Positions 16,092-24,388 of a stretch of 36,497 bases of DNA are shown piece by piece (the first letter of the stretch is position 1; each line of letters starts with the position of its first letter). Made by a program: the position numbers and the translations under genes. Below the pieces are notes generated by a model that worked only from the letters and a program-made list of their open reading frames with translations, did no database searches and was not told the DNA's origin. Source of the stretch: Candidatus Desulfovibrio gallistercoris (GTDB lineage: Bacteria; Desulfobacterota; Desulfovibrionia; Desulfovibrionales; Desulfovibrionaceae); NCBI GenBank assembly GCA_019118745.1, contig DWYJ01000057.1, positions 1 through 36,497 on the forward strand, written 5' to 3'.

Positions 16092-16108
16092 TAGCAACCC
16101 CCGTGCCA
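16092..16108 (-). promoter_or_regulatory. Sigma-54 promoter of the small-peptide/zraP-like operon
   Basis: On the minus strand the sequence reads TTGGCACGGGGGTTGCTA: TGGCAC and TTGC separated by five bases, an exact match to the -24/-12 consensus with GG-N10-GC. The expected transcript start is near 16082, so the 44-codon ORF at 16025 is first in the message. The leader can fold through GCGGC/GCCGC (about 16055-16075). An imperfect palindrome GCGCACAA-T-TTGTACAC at about 16195-16211 lies upstream, where an activator site would be expected. Confidence 0.85.
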
Positions 16109-16235
16109 AAACATATTTATCATTTAATTTCAATATATTAAATAAGAAAAACTTCTGGGATATCCATACGCATCCGCTCCACGCTCCCCACACTGCGCAC
16201 AATTTGTACACCCCGGCCCAGCCCATGTTCATTTT
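16109..16235. other. AT-rich region upstream of the sigma-54 promoter
   Basis: An AT-rich stretch (about 16110-16160) followed by more mixed sequence, lying upstream of the minus-strand promoter and before repeat B copy 2. It has the position and flexible composition expected for activator binding and DNA looping. No coding frame here is convincing. Confidence 0.4.
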
Positions 16236-16634
16236 TTAAACACCTGTTCAAATTTCGCACGCTCTCCTTCATGGGGAGCTCTTGAGGCCTCGTCCCTCGT
16301 ATCTTTTCTTGATGAAAGCGCGCTGGGGAAGGGGTAGAGGGCTTTGAAGGATGACGGGAACGCCTTTTCTCGCTTCGCTGCGAAAAGGCTGTGCCTCCCG
16401 CCAGCGACCGAAAGGCGGCCGCAGGCCGTGCCCGTTAGGCGACGCAGGAGCCTTACGGGCATCGACAGCAGCGCGCGACCGAAAGGCGGCCGCAGGCCGT
16501 GCCCGTTAGGCGACGCAGGAGCCTTACGGGCATCGACAGCAGCGCGCGACCGAAAGGCGGCCGCAGGCCGTGCCCGTTGCGAGAAGGAAGCTACAGGCAT
16601 CGACGGCAAGGCGAGGGATCCCCCTTCCCCCAAA
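16236..16634 (-). repeat. Dispersed repeat family B, copy 2, with three 71-bp modules
   Basis: Same block order as the other B copies, inverted, with the GGGG-rich end at 16634. It holds three tandem modules of exactly 71 bp, beginning CGACCGAAAGGCGG at 16405, 16476 and 16547. Each has a GCCCGTTAGGC / GCCTTACGGGC imperfect hairpin and a GGCCGCAGGCC palindrome. The third module has a different inner loop (GAGAAGGAAGC). The AT-rich end (AAACACCTGTTCAAATTT) is degenerate. Confidence 0.85.
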
Positions 16635-16711
16635 CAAGTAGCGAAAGGCCTGAACAGGCACGAGCGGCAAAAGATCGCACCACAAGGCCCGGCAGGGCGG
16701 AGGAGGGCGCA

Positions 16712-16743
16712 AAAAAACCTCCGTTCCCGCAGAGGGAACGGAG
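16712..16743 (-). terminator. Intrinsic terminator of the second zraP-like gene
   Basis: Minus-strand CCTCCGTTCCC, a five-base loop and GGGAACGGAGG form a perfect 11-bp stem followed by seven T. This is a strong Rho-independent terminator, placed about 60 bases after the stop of the gene at 16800. Confidence 0.9.
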
Positions 16744-16786
16744 GCGCGACATGCAGGCCTCAGCGGAGGCAGCTGGCGTAAGGCGC

Positions 16787-16811
16787 TTTCCGCAATGCGC
16801 TATTGCGGAAA
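16787..16811. other. Hairpin enclosing a stop codon
   Basis: TTTCCGCAAT (16787-16796) and ATTGCGGAAA (16802-16811) form a perfect 10-bp stem. The stop codon of the minus-strand zraP-like gene lies in the loop region. It is not followed by a T run on either strand. It may protect the 3' end or be the remnant of an inserted palindrome. Confidence 0.5.
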
Positions 16812-17228
16812 AGCTGGTTTGATCATGCTTCGGCAGCCTCGTCCCCGGTTGACGGGGAAGGTCACCCCCGCCTCGACCTGCAGGCGTTCCCGTACCCGCC
16901 GGTACTGGCTGCGCAGGCTGTCCCGCAGGTTTTGCAGTTCCCAGCCCAGGCGGGGCAGGGCGTCCGAAGGCGTGTTGGCGTTATAGCTCAGGCGGTCCAG
17001 TTCATCCATCTTGGCGTGGATGCGCGCCCGCAGCTCTTCGATGGCGGGGCGTTCCTCATCCAGGATGTCGCGCGCGCGTTCCCGCTGTTCCACGGGCAGC
17101 TCGGACAGCCACTCTTCCACATCACGATATTGCCGGTGCCCGCCGCCATGCCCGTGTCCACCGGCAAGCGCGCCGGAGGGCAAGGTCAGGCTCAGCAGGA
17201 GCAGCAAAACAATCATCAGCGTATGCAT
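16800..17228 (-). CDS. Second ZraP-like periplasmic protein
   Basis: A 142-residue exported protein of the ZraP superfamily. The signal peptide (residues 1-22, LLLLLSLTLPSGALAG) is followed by a short HGHGGGH metal-binding cluster. The helical domain is WLSELPVEQRERARDILDEE, then an EELRARIHAKMDELDRL helix and LRDSLRSQYRRVRERL. It is shorter in the His/Gly region than the copy at 15073, so the two may differ in metal capacity. It lies divergently from the sensor kinase, the classic zraP/zraSR arrangement, and has its own -24/-12 promoter and strong terminator. Confidence 0.85.
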   Translation of the reverse strand: MHTLMIVLLLLLSLTLPSGALAGGHGHGGGHRQYRDVEEWLSELPVEQRERARDILDEERPAIEELRARIHAKMDELDRLSYNANTPSDALPRLGWELQNLRDSLRSQYRRVRERLQVEAGVTFPVNRGRGCRSMIKPAFPQ

Positions 17229-17316
17229 CGTCGGATCCTTGAACAGAATACGGCCTCAGTCTTTGCATAACAACAAGCATGCTGTCCGCGCAAGCCCGGC
17301 CGGATGAAAATATTTT

Positions 17317-17331
17317 GCAATAATCACGCCA
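17317..17331 (-). promoter_or_regulatory. Sigma-54 promoter of the second zraP-like gene
   Basis: The minus strand reads TGGCGTGATTATTGCA: GG and GC are separated by exactly ten bases, with TGGC and TTGC intact. The predicted start is near 17305, giving a leader of about 77 bases. It is slightly weaker than the site at 16092-16108 (GT instead of AC after TGGC). Confidence 0.8.
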
Positions 17332-17395
17332 GAAGGTCCCTCGGCGGCGGCCACCGGCGCAAGGGACAGGCTTCGCCCAAGAGAGCGCTTGCCGG

Positions 17396-17424
17396 ATGAC
17401 AGTGCCCTTGTCCATGCGTATACT
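17396..17424 (+). promoter_or_regulatory. Candidate sigma-70 promoter of the sensor-regulator operon
   Basis: ATGACA (17396-17401), a 17-base spacer and TATACT (17419-17424) make a good sigma-70 promoter (5/6 and 5/6). Transcription would start at about 17431, which is the A of the kinase ATG. This bears on the start choice of the kinase. Confidence 0.5.
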
Positions 17425-17430
17425 TTGCCC

Positions 17431-18921
17431 ATGACGCAACCAAATGCACAGAAAGAACGTCCCGCCTTCGCCGCGCCTGTCGCCACGGCGGACGGCATGC
17501 GCGGCAGCGCGCCGCCCATCGGCCTCCTGCTGGGCGGGGCGGCCTTTATCTTTGTTTTCATCGTGTCCCTGCTGGCCGTAGGCTCCATCCATCGCAACGA
17601 GGACGCCATGGGCCGCCTGCTGGCGGAAAAGGGCTCCACCCTCGTGGGGACGCTGGAGCGCGTCCTCGGACTGGGCCTGCGCAGTCAGGCGGGCATCCCA
17701 CTGCAAAGCCTGCTGGATACGCTGGGCAACAGCCGGGACGTGCGCTTCATCGCCGTGACCATGCCGGACGGCACCATCCTGGCGCACAGCGAACGCAGCC
17801 GAAGAGGGGAGATCCTGCTCCTCGACGGCCGCGAGATGGACGAGGCCCGCATGGCCGAGCTCCATCCTGACAGCAATATGCGCTACGGCTTCATGAACAT
17901 GGAGAACAAGCCGGTCTTCGTGGTCTATCGCCAGTTCATGCCGCCGCCGCCGGAACTGGTGGGGCGCTTCCCCACGCCGGTCATCTTTTTGGGGCTCGAT
18001 CCCTCCCCCTTCGACATCACCCGCCGTCAGGACAGAGACTACATGATCATCCTGGCCGGGGGGGCGCTGCTGGTGGGGCTGGCGCTGCTGGTGGCCCTTT
18101 ACTATGCCGAACGCGCCCGGCAGTCCCGCCGGGGCCAGCGCAAGGCCGAAGGACAGGTGCGCCGTCTGGAAGAGGAGATGCGCCGCAAGGAAAAGCTGGC
18201 CGCCGTCGGTACCCTGGCCGCCGGCGTGGCCCACGAGATCCGCAATCCGCTCAGCTCCATCAAGGGATACGCCACCTATTTCGGCCAGCGCTTCCCCGAA
18301 GAGAGCGACGACCGCAAGGCCGCCGAAGTCATGGTGCGGGAGGTGGACAGGCTCAACCGCGTCATCACCGACCTTATCGGCCTTTCCCGGCCCACGGACA
18401 TCCATCCGCGTCCGGCCCGGCTGGAAGATGTGGTGGAACATGTGCTGCGGCTCATCCGGCAGGATGCCGCCCAGCATCACATCGAATTGGCAAGCGACGC
18501 GGCGGCGGGGCTGCCCCCGGCCAGCATCGACCCCGACCGGCTGGGGCAGGCCCTGCTCAACATCTGCCTCAACGCGCTGGACGCTCTGCAGGGCAGCCCG
18601 GACGCCTCCCCTCTGGAAGGGCAGGCCCGCCTGCGGCTGGACATTGCCCGTGAAGGCCGTATGCTGCGGCTGGACGTGACGGACAACGGCCACGGCATCG
18701 CCCCCGAGAACCTGCGCCATATCTTCGATCCCTACTTCACCACCAAGGGGCACGGCACGGGGCTGGGGCTCGCCACGGTCCACAAGATCGTGGAGGCCCA
18801 CGGCGGCAGCGTGGCCGTCCGCTCCCGTCAGGCCGAGAATGGGCGGCGCGGCGAGACCGTCGTCAGCCTGCGGCTTCCCGTAGCCGAGGAAAACCGGCAC
18901 AACGTCAAGGAGAAGGCATGA
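17431..18921 (+). CDS. ZraS-like membrane sensor histidine kinase
   Basis: A 496-residue sensor kinase. A first membrane helix ([20 protein letters not shown]) is followed by a periplasmic region of about 150 residues with a PAS-like [17 protein letters not shown] segment. A second helix ([20 protein letters not shown]) leads to a short coiled-coil. The HisKA domain has the phosphorylated His in [19 protein letters not shown]. The ATPase domain has ICLNALDAL (N box), [11 protein letters not shown] (G1) and [21 protein letters not shown] 17431 is chosen, but a sigma-70-like promoter abuts it, so either the mRNA is leaderless or the true start is ATG 17497. The end overlaps the regulator by ATGA. 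Confidence 0.9.
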   Translation: MTQPNAQKERPAFAAPVATADGMRGSAPPIGLLLGGAAFIFVFIVSLLAVGSIHRNEDAMGRLLAEKGSTLVGTLERVLGLGLRSQAGIPLQSLLDTLGNSRDVRFIAVTMPDGTILAHSERSRRGEILLLDGREMDEARMAELHPDSNMRYGFMNMENKPVFVVYRQFMPPPPELVGRFPTPVIFLGLDPSPFDITRRQDRDYMIILAGGALLVGLALLVALYYAERARQSRRGQRKAEGQVRRLEEEMRRKEKLAAVGTLAAGVAHEIRNPLSSIKGYATYFGQRFPEESDDRKAAEVMVREVDRLNRVITDLIGLSRPTDIHPRPARLEDVVEHVLRLIRQDAAQHHIELASDAAAGLPPASIDPDRLGQALLNICLNALDALQGSPDASPLEGQARLRLDIAREGRMLRLDVTDNGHGIAPENLRHIFDPYFTTKGHGTGLGLATVHKIVEAHGGSVAVRSRQAENGRRGETVVSLRLPVAEENRHNVKEKA

Positions 18922-20291
18922 GTTCCCGTATTCTTGTGGTGGATGACGACGACGCCCATCGCGGCATGCTGCGCATGATGCTGCGTTCCTGGGGCTACGA
19001 GGTGGACGAGGCCGACGACGGCGAGGCCGCCGTGGAGGCCGTGCGCGCCCAGCCCTACGATGCCGTGCTGACCGACGTCCGCATGGCCCGTATGGACGGC
19101 ATCAGCGCCCTCAAGGGCATCCTGGCCTACAATCCGGCCCTGCCGGTCATCCTCATGACCGCCTATTCCTCGGTGGAGACCGCCGTGGACGCCCTGCGTC
19201 TCGGCGCCAGCGACTACCTCATCAAGCCGCTGGACTTCGACGCCCTGCGCCAGTGCCTGCAAAAGGCCATCGAGCAGTCGCAGTGCAGCGTGGAGAACCG
19301 CGAGCTGCGCCGTCAGCTCACCGAGGCCGCCGCCGGGCCGGAGATCCTCGGCCGCAGTCCGGCGGTGGAGGAACTGCGCTCCATCATCGCCACCGTGGCG
19401 CCCACCGAGGCGACCGTGCTCATCAACGGCGAGTCCGGCACCGGCAAGGAACTGGTGGCCCGCGCCCTGCACATGGCCAGCGAACGGGCCTCCCGACCGC
19501 TGGTGACGGTCAACTGCGCGGCGCTCGCCGAAAACCTGCTGGAAAGCGAGCTCTTCGGCCATGAGCGCGGCGCGTTCACCGGCGCGGACAAGCGCCGGGA
19601 AGGCCGCTTCGTGCAGGCGGACGGCGGCACGCTCTTCCTGGACGAGATAGGGGAGATGCCGCTGGCCCTTCAGGCCAAGCTATTGCGGGCCCTGCAACAG
19701 GGCGAGGTGCAGCGCGTGGGCTCCGACAAGCCGCTGACCGTGGACGTGCGCGTCATCGCCGCCACCAACCGCAATCTCCAGACGGAAGTGGCGGAAAAAC
19801 GCTTCCGCGAGGATCTCTATTTCCGTTTGAACGTCATCAATATCGAAGTGCCGCCCCTGCGCCGCCGCCCGGAGGACATCCCCCTGCTGGCCGCGCACTT
19901 CCTGCAGCGCTATGCGGAGCGGAACCGCAAGGCCATCAAGGGCTTCTCGCCGCAGGCGCTAGACGCCATGCTGCGCTATCCCTGGCCCGGCAATGTCCGC
20001 GAACTGGAGAACGCTGTGGAGCGCGCCGCCATCCTCTGCACAGGGGATCTGATCACCCTGCGCGAACTGCCGCAGGCCGTTTCCGGGGCCCTCAACGCGC
20101 CCCTCCCGGCCGAACTGACGGCCGAGCAGGGCGACGGCTCCCTGGCCGGGCTCAAGCTCGACGACGTGGAGCGCCGCGCCATCGAGGAGACCCTCCGCCA
20201 GACGGGCGACAACAAGAGCGAGGCCGCCCGCCGCCTCGGCATCACGCGCGCCACCCTGCACAACAAGTTGCGCAAGTACGGCATGGAATGA
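18918..20291 (+). CDS. ZraR-like sigma-54-dependent response regulator
   Basis: A 457-residue NtrC-family activator. The receiver domain has Asp53 in [11 protein letters not shown] as phospho-acceptor, preceded by the acidic VVDDDD and followed by DYLIKPLDF. The central AAA+ domain has GESGTGKE, the sigma-54-contacting loop [18 protein letters not shown], and an arginine-finger region. The C-terminal FIS-type helix-turn-helix is [19 protein letters not shown]. It shares a 4-base overlap with the kinase. The two sigma-54 promoters at 16.1 and 17.3 kb are its obvious targets, forming a local metal- or envelope-stress regulon. Confidence 0.93.
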   Translation: MSSRILVVDDDDAHRGMLRMMLRSWGYEVDEADDGEAAVEAVRAQPYDAVLTDVRMARMDGISALKGILAYNPALPVILMTAYSSVETAVDALRLGASDYLIKPLDFDALRQCLQKAIEQSQCSVENRELRRQLTEAAAGPEILGRSPAVEELRSIIATVAPTEATVLINGESGTGKELVARALHMASERASRPLVTVNCAALAENLLESELFGHERGAFTGADKRREGRFVQADGGTLFLDEIGEMPLALQAKLLRALQQGEVQRVGSDKPLTVDVRVIAATNRNLQTEVAEKRFREDLYFRLNVINIEVPPLRRRPEDIPLLAAHFLQRYAERNRKAIKGFSPQALDAMLRYPWPGNVRELENAVERAAILCTGDLITLRELPQAVSGALNAPLPAELTAEQGDGSLAGLKLDDVERRAIEETLRQTGDNKSEAARRLGITRATLHNKLRKYGME

Positions 20292-20320
20292 CCCGGACAC
20301 CTCAACCTTGCGGAGGACGC

Positions 20321-20941
20321 ATGAGCAACGATGATACCCGGCAGCCTGAGGCCGCCCTCCCTGCGGAGCGGCGCGCCCGGCTGATCGACCTGATCCATGA
20401 GGCGGGCATGCTGCGGCACACCCCGCGCAGCGGCTATGCCTTCCTCGGTACCGGCAGCGAAAGCGTGGCCGAACACAGTTACCGGATGAGCGTCATCGGC
20501 CTTGTCCTGGCCCGGCTGGCCGGGGCCGACGCCGGGCGCGTGCTGGAGCTATGCCTGTTCCATGACCTGCACGAGGCGCGGACCGGAGACTTCAACTACG
20601 TCAACCACCGTTACGACACCTGCCGGGCCCGCGAAGCGCTGGCCGATGCCGTGGAAGGCACCGGCCTTGAGGACGAGCTGCTTTCCGTACATGACGAGTT
20701 CGAGGCCCGCGAGACGCTGGAAGCCCGGCTGGCCCGAGACGCCGATCAGCTGGACCTCATCTGCAACCTCAAGGCCGAACTGGATCGCGGCAACGCCTTT
20801 GCCGCCCAGTGGCTGGAAAGCGCGGTGCAGCGCCTGCGTACCCCCTGGGCAAAAGAACTGGCGGAAGAGGCGCTTGCCGCCGACCATAACCGCTGGTGGT
20901 ACGGGCGCGTGGACAAGCAGTGGTGGGTGGAGCGGCACTGA
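20321..20941 (+). CDS. HD-domain phosphohydrolase (YfbR/HDDC2-like)
   Basis: A 206-residue HD-superfamily hydrolase. Metal ligands are His52 in SVAEHSYRM, His71-Asp72 in LFHDLHEARTGD, and a later Asp in LARDADQLDLICNL. This is the layout of YfbR-type 5'-deoxynucleotidases and HDDC2 proteins. The exact substrate is not known, but a nucleoside monophosphate is likely. An earlier ATG at 20288 overlaps the regulator stop. I choose 20321 because GGAGGA lies just before it. Probably co-transcribed with the ZraSR-like pair. Confidence 0.85.
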   Translation: MSNDDTRQPEAALPAERRARLIDLIHEAGMLRHTPRSGYAFLGTGSESVAEHSYRMSVIGLVLARLAGADAGRVLELCLFHDLHEARTGDFNYVNHRYDTCRAREALADAVEGTGLEDELLSVHDEFEARETLEARLARDADQLDLICNLKAELDRGNAFAAQWLESAVQRLRTPWAKELAEEALAADHNRWWYGRVDKQWWVERH

Positions 20942-20989
20942 CCGCCCTTTTCGCTTGCCATCCGGCCCATCCATCCCGTACAAGGCGGC

Positions 20990-22141
20990 ATGCCACACAC
21001 TCCTGACAAGTCCCTCACTCCGCAGGCCATCGTGCTGTTTTCCGGCGGTCTGGACAGCATCCTTGCCGCCAAAGTCCTGGAAGAGCAGGGCCTGCGCGTC
21101 CGTTGCCTGCACTGTCATTCCCCCTTCTTCGGCGAACCGTCCGCCGTCTCGCGCTGGCGGCGGCGTTACGGGCTGGATATCGACACGCTGGACGTTGCCG
21201 ATGACTTTTGCGCCATGCTGCGCGAGCGGCCCGCGCACGGCTTCGGCAAGACGCTCAATCCCTGCGTGGACTGCAAGATCCTGCTCCTGAGCCGTGCGCG
21301 CCGGTACATGGAAGACGTGGGAGCGGCCTTCCTGGCCACCGGCGAAGTGCTCGGCCAGCGGCCCATGTCCCAGCGGCGGGACGTGCTCAACGTCATACGC
21401 CGTGAAGCCGGTGTGGGCGACATCCTCCTGCGGCCGCTCAGCGCCCGCCTGCTGGAGCCCACCCCTATGGAGACGAGCGGCCTTGTGGACAGGGAGCGCC
21501 TGCCCGCCATCAGCGGCCGCGGCCGTCAGGGCCAGCTCGAACTGGCCCGGCATTTCGGCCTGACGGACATCCCCACGCCCGGCGGCGGCTGCAAGCTGAC
21601 CGAAAAGGAGAACGCCCGCCGCTACTGGCCGGTGCTGGCCCACCTGCCCGCGCCCGACAGCGGCGACTTCACCCTTGCCAATCTGGGGCGGCAGTTCTGG
21701 CTTGAAGAGGGCGGCCGTCGCTACTGGCTGGCCATCGGCCGCAACAGCGGCGACAATCAGGCCCTGCAGGCCGCCACGCGCCCCGGCGACGCCCGCATTT
21801 TCCTTGCCGACATCCCCGGCCCGCTGGCCGTGGGGCGACTGGCTTCCCAATGGCCGGAGCATATCCTTGCTGCAGCCGCCGCGCTCATGGCCTCCTATTC
21901 CGGCCGGGCCGTCCGCGAGGCCGAAACGGCGGAGGGCGTGGGCGTGCGGGCGCAATGGCATACGACCGGCGGACAGGCCGGCAGCTGGCAGGGCAGGGTG
22001 ATGCCCGCCCGCGAGGGCAGCTGGCAGGAACCGCTCTGGGAGCCCGCCCGCGAAGCCATCCGGGCCGAGCAGAAGATCCGCCTGCACGGCGCCCCCTCCG
22101 ATGCGCAGCAGGACAGGGGAGAAGAAGGAGAAACAGCCTGA
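20990..22141 (+). CDS. PP-loop (thiouridylase-like) enzyme with C-terminal NFACT-R-like domain
   Basis: A 383-residue PP-loop ATP pyrophosphatase. SGGLDSILAAKVL (18-30) is the adenylation loop. Cys92 and Cys95 in NPCVDCK and the block GEVLGQRPMSQRRDV are typical of ThiI/MnmA-like tRNA sulfur transferases. A domain of about 130 residues follows a linker (about 225-345). Its sequence IGRNSGDNQAL and GDARIFLADIPGPLAVGRL matches the pattern of NFACT-R domains (GRNxxxNxxL, then GDxWxHAxDxPG). I infer a tRNA- or rRNA-thiolating enzyme with an RNA-binding tail. Database annotations of such proteins as methyltransferases are probably legacy names. Confidence 0.75.
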   Translation: MPHTPDKSLTPQAIVLFSGGLDSILAAKVLEEQGLRVRCLHCHSPFFGEPSAVSRWRRRYGLDIDTLDVADDFCAMLRERPAHGFGKTLNPCVDCKILLLSRARRYMEDVGAAFLATGEVLGQRPMSQRRDVLNVIRREAGVGDILLRPLSARLLEPTPMETSGLVDRERLPAISGRGRQGQLELARHFGLTDIPTPGGGCKLTEKENARRYWPVLAHLPAPDSGDFTLANLGRQFWLEEGGRRYWLAIGRNSGDNQALQAATRPGDARIFLADIPGPLAVGRLASQWPEHILAAAAALMASYSGRAVREAETAEGVGVRAQWHTTGGQAGSWQGRVMPAREGSWQEPLWEPAREAIRAEQKIRLHGAPSDAQQDRGEEGETA

Positions 22142-22177
22142 GGCGTACAGTCAGCCGGTCCGGCGGCAGACGACGGC

Positions 22178-22206
22178 TTTACAAAGTATCTTTTACCCTG
22201 TAAAAG
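22178..22206 (+). promoter_or_regulatory. Candidate sigma-70 promoter of dksA
   Basis: TTTACA (22178-22183), a 17-base spacer and TAAAAG (22201-22206) lie 58 bases before the dksA ATG. The spacer and -10 also form a CTTTTAC-CCT-GTAAAAG hairpin (22190-22206). Motif match only. Confidence 0.4.
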
Positions 22207-22231
22207 TCGTCAGTTCAGCTTACCCTGACTA

Positions 22232-22259
22232 GGGAGGCGACAGCTTGCCTCCCGGGAGG
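22232..22259 (+). promoter_or_regulatory. Two-state leader controlling the dksA ribosome binding site
   Basis: GGGAGGC (22232-22238) is complementary to GCCTCCC (22247-22253). The same CCTCCC is complementary to the adjacent Shine-Dalgarno GGGAGG (22254-22259). The upstream arm and the Shine-Dalgarno thus compete for one anti-Shine-Dalgarno. The hairpin with the upstream arm leaves the ribosome site free. The direct palindrome CCTCCCGGGAGG has no loop and is sterically poor in a single RNA, so the open state should be favoured. Confidence 0.4.
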
Positions 22260-22263
22260 TTTC

Positions 22264-22626
22264 ATGGATCACAAGGATTTGGAATTTTTCCGCAATCTGT
22301 TGAACCAGATGCTTGAAGAGGCGCAGCAGAAGGGCGACAGCACGCTGGAAGAGATGACCGACAGCAACGAAGTTTTCGCTGACCCGGCCGACCGGGCCAC
22401 TGCCGAATCTGACCGTTCCTTCACCCTGCGTATCCGCGACCGCGAACGCCGCCTCATCCGCAAGATCCAGTCCGCGCTGCAGCGTATCGAAGACGGCAGC
22501 TACGGCATTTGCGAGGAGTGCGGTGAAGAGATCGGCGTGCCGCGTCTCAAGGCCCGCCCTGTCACCCGACTCTGCATCAACTGCAAAGCCAAGCAGGAAG
22601 AAGACGAGACCCTGCGCGGCGATTAA
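22264..22626 (+). CDS. dksA: DksA/TraR family RNA polymerase-binding protein
   Basis: A 120-residue DksA-type factor that enters the RNA polymerase secondary channel and, with ppGpp, tunes rRNA and amino-acid promoters. The N-terminal half is a coiled-coil whose tip carries DPADRATAESD (residues 40-50), matching the functional DxxDxA motif. The zinc finger has Cys83/Cys86 in CEEC and Cys104/Cys107 in CINC. It is shorter than E. coli DksA (151 aa) at the N-terminus, as is common in deltaproteobacteria. The ATG at 22264 follows GGGAGG. A strong terminator closes the unit. Confidence 0.93.
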   Translation: MDHKDLEFFRNLLNQMLEEAQQKGDSTLEEMTDSNEVFADPADRATAESDRSFTLRIRDRERRLIRKIQSALQRIEDGSYGICEECGEEIGVPRLKARPVTRLCINCKAKQEEDETLRGD

Positions 22627-22632
22627 CTTCCC

Positions 22633-22667
22633 GGGCGGCTGCCGAAAATGGCGGCCGCCCTTTTTTT
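22633..22667 (+). terminator. Intrinsic terminator of dksA
   Basis: GGGCGGCTGCC, a GAAAAT loop and GGCGGCCGCCC pair with one G-T wobble, followed by seven T (22661-22667), starting a few bases after the dksA stop. Confidence 0.9.
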
Positions 22668-22734
22668 CCGGCAGGCCGCCTGAGCGGCGGTCCGCCCAGA
22701 GCACGCGCCGGCGCTGACCCGGCCCTTACCGCAC

Positions 22735-24384
22735 ATGGACGCGCATCTTTTTTCCCGCTTCTGCCGCGCGGCCCTTCCCCGTCTGGAGGGCGCCTGGCTG
22801 GAAAAGATCCAGGAGCCCCTCCCCGGGCTCGTCTGCTTCAGTCTGACCCTGCCCAACCGCAAGACGGAACGCAAGGTCCAGCTCTGTCTGTGCGCCCGGC
22901 GCAAGGAGCCCTTCCTCTTCCTCACCAGCCGCCGCCTGACGGCCGGAAAGGCTCCCGGCGCGCCCGTGATGCGCCTGCGCAAGTACACGCTCGGCCGCCG
23001 TATCGCGGCCTGCGTGCCTCGCTTTGCCGAGCGGCAGCTCTGGCTGCTCATGGGCGGACAGTCCCAGGCTGCGGCGGATGCCCCGGAAGGCACGAGCATC
23101 TGGCTGCTGCTGGACCTGCGGGACGGCCCGGCCCTGCGCTTCTGCACGCCGGAAGAACAACCGCAGGAGGACGCGCTGCGCTGGCCTGAGCCGCAAGAAC
23201 TGGCCGAAGCCTGCGCCCACTGGCAGGACTGGCCCGTGCTGACTCCGGCCCTGCGCCGGACGCTCGCGCTCTACGATGACCCGCTGGACCGGCAGGCCCT
23301 GCTGGAAGATCTGCGCATCGGCGACGGCGACCTTTTCCTTTATCAGCGTCCCGCCGCGCCCACGGCGGCAGAGCCTGTCTGCCGCCTCAGCGCCTGGCCG
23401 CTGCCCGCGGCGCTGCTGGGCCCGCAGTCGGAGTGCTGGCAGGAGACATGCCGGGAAGATGTGCTCGAAGCCGTGGAAGAGGCCGGAAAACAGCTCGTGC
23501 TGGACCCGCTTTCCCGGCAGGCGGCCCAGGCTGCCGCGCTGCCTCTGACCCGCCGTGAGCGGAAGCTCGAACGTCTGCTCGACAAGCTCCGGGAAGAAGA
23601 AGCCCGTCTCGCGCGCATGTGCGCCGCCCAGCCTGACGCGCTGGCCCTGCAGGAAAACTGCTGGCGCTGGCCTGCCGATTTTCGGGCAGGGCAGGTGGAG
23701 GTCCCCGCCGGGGCTCACGGCCCTGCACGTACCGTCAGTCTGGACGCGCGCTACAGCCTGCGGGAGAACATGGCCCGCCTTTTCCATACCGCACGCCGTG
23801 GCCGGCGCGGTCAGGAGCACCTCGTGGAGCGCCGCCGCCAGCTCGAACAGGAGCTGGACGCCCTGCGGACCGCCCGCGACGCCGCCCAGCGGGGCGGGAT
23901 AGCGGCGGACGCCGTTGCCGAAAATACCCGCCTCCCGCTGCCGCCCAGCGTGCCCAAAAACGTCCAGCTCTTTGTGAGTGAAGACGGCTTCGTCCTCCTG
24001 CGCGGCCGTGACGCCAAGGGCAATCTGGCGGCGCGCAAACTGGCCGCGCCGCATGACATCTGGCTGCACGCCGACGGCGGCCCCGGTTCGCACGTCATCA
24101 TCCGCCGTGCCCATGCCGGACAGACCGTCCCGGACCGCACGCTTGAACAGGCAGGCGCGCTTGCCGCCAATAAAAGCTGGCTGCGGGATGCCGCCCGTGC
24201 CCGCATCCTCTATGCGGAAGTCCGTCATATCCGCGCCCTGCGCGGCGCGGCCCCCGGTACGGTGCGCATGGACAAGATATGGCTTTCCCGCGAAGTGATC
24301 GTGGACCCCTCGCTTGAACTGCGCCTCACCCCCGGGCAGGAAACGCCCGACAGCAAGCCAGTCCAGGTTCAGGACTCCCCATAA
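22735..24384 (+). CDS. NFACT family protein (RqcH-like)
   Basis: A 549-residue NFACT protein of the RqcH/Rqc2/FbpA family, which binds 60S/50S-tRNA complexes and, in RqcH, adds C-terminal Ala tails to stalled nascent chains. Seen here are an NFACT-N-like first half (FSRFCRAALPRLEGAWLEKI), a long charged coiled-coil (about 275-400, LERLLDKLREEEARL and LVERRRQLEQELDALR), and a C-terminal NFACT-R domain with KLAAPHDIWLHADGGPGSHV. The N-terminal half is diverged from firmicute RqcH, so the tailing activity is not certain. ATG 22735 follows the dksA terminator by about 70 bases. Confidence 0.85.
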   Translation: MDAHLFSRFCRAALPRLEGAWLEKIQEPLPGLVCFSLTLPNRKTERKVQLCLCARRKEPFLFLTSRRLTAGKAPGAPVMRLRKYTLGRRIAACVPRFAERQLWLLMGGQSQAAADAPEGTSIWLLLDLRDGPALRFCTPEEQPQEDALRWPEPQELAEACAHWQDWPVLTPALRRTLALYDDPLDRQALLEDLRIGDGDLFLYQRPAAPTAAEPVCRLSAWPLPAALLGPQSECWQETCREDVLEAVEEAGKQLVLDPLSRQAAQAAALPLTRRERKLERLLDKLREEEARLARMCAAQPDALALQENCWRWPADFRAGQVEVPAGAHGPARTVSLDARYSLRENMARLFHTARRGRRGQEHLVERRRQLEQELDALRTARDAAQRGGIAADAVAENTRLPLPPSVPKNVQLFVSEDGFVLLRGRDAKGNLAARKLAAPHDIWLHADGGPGSHVIIRRAHAGQTVPDRTLEQAGALAANKSWLRDAARARILYAEVRHIRALRGAAPGTVRMDKIWLSREVIVDPSLELRLTPGQETPDSKPVQVQDSP

Positions 24385-24388
24385 ATCG

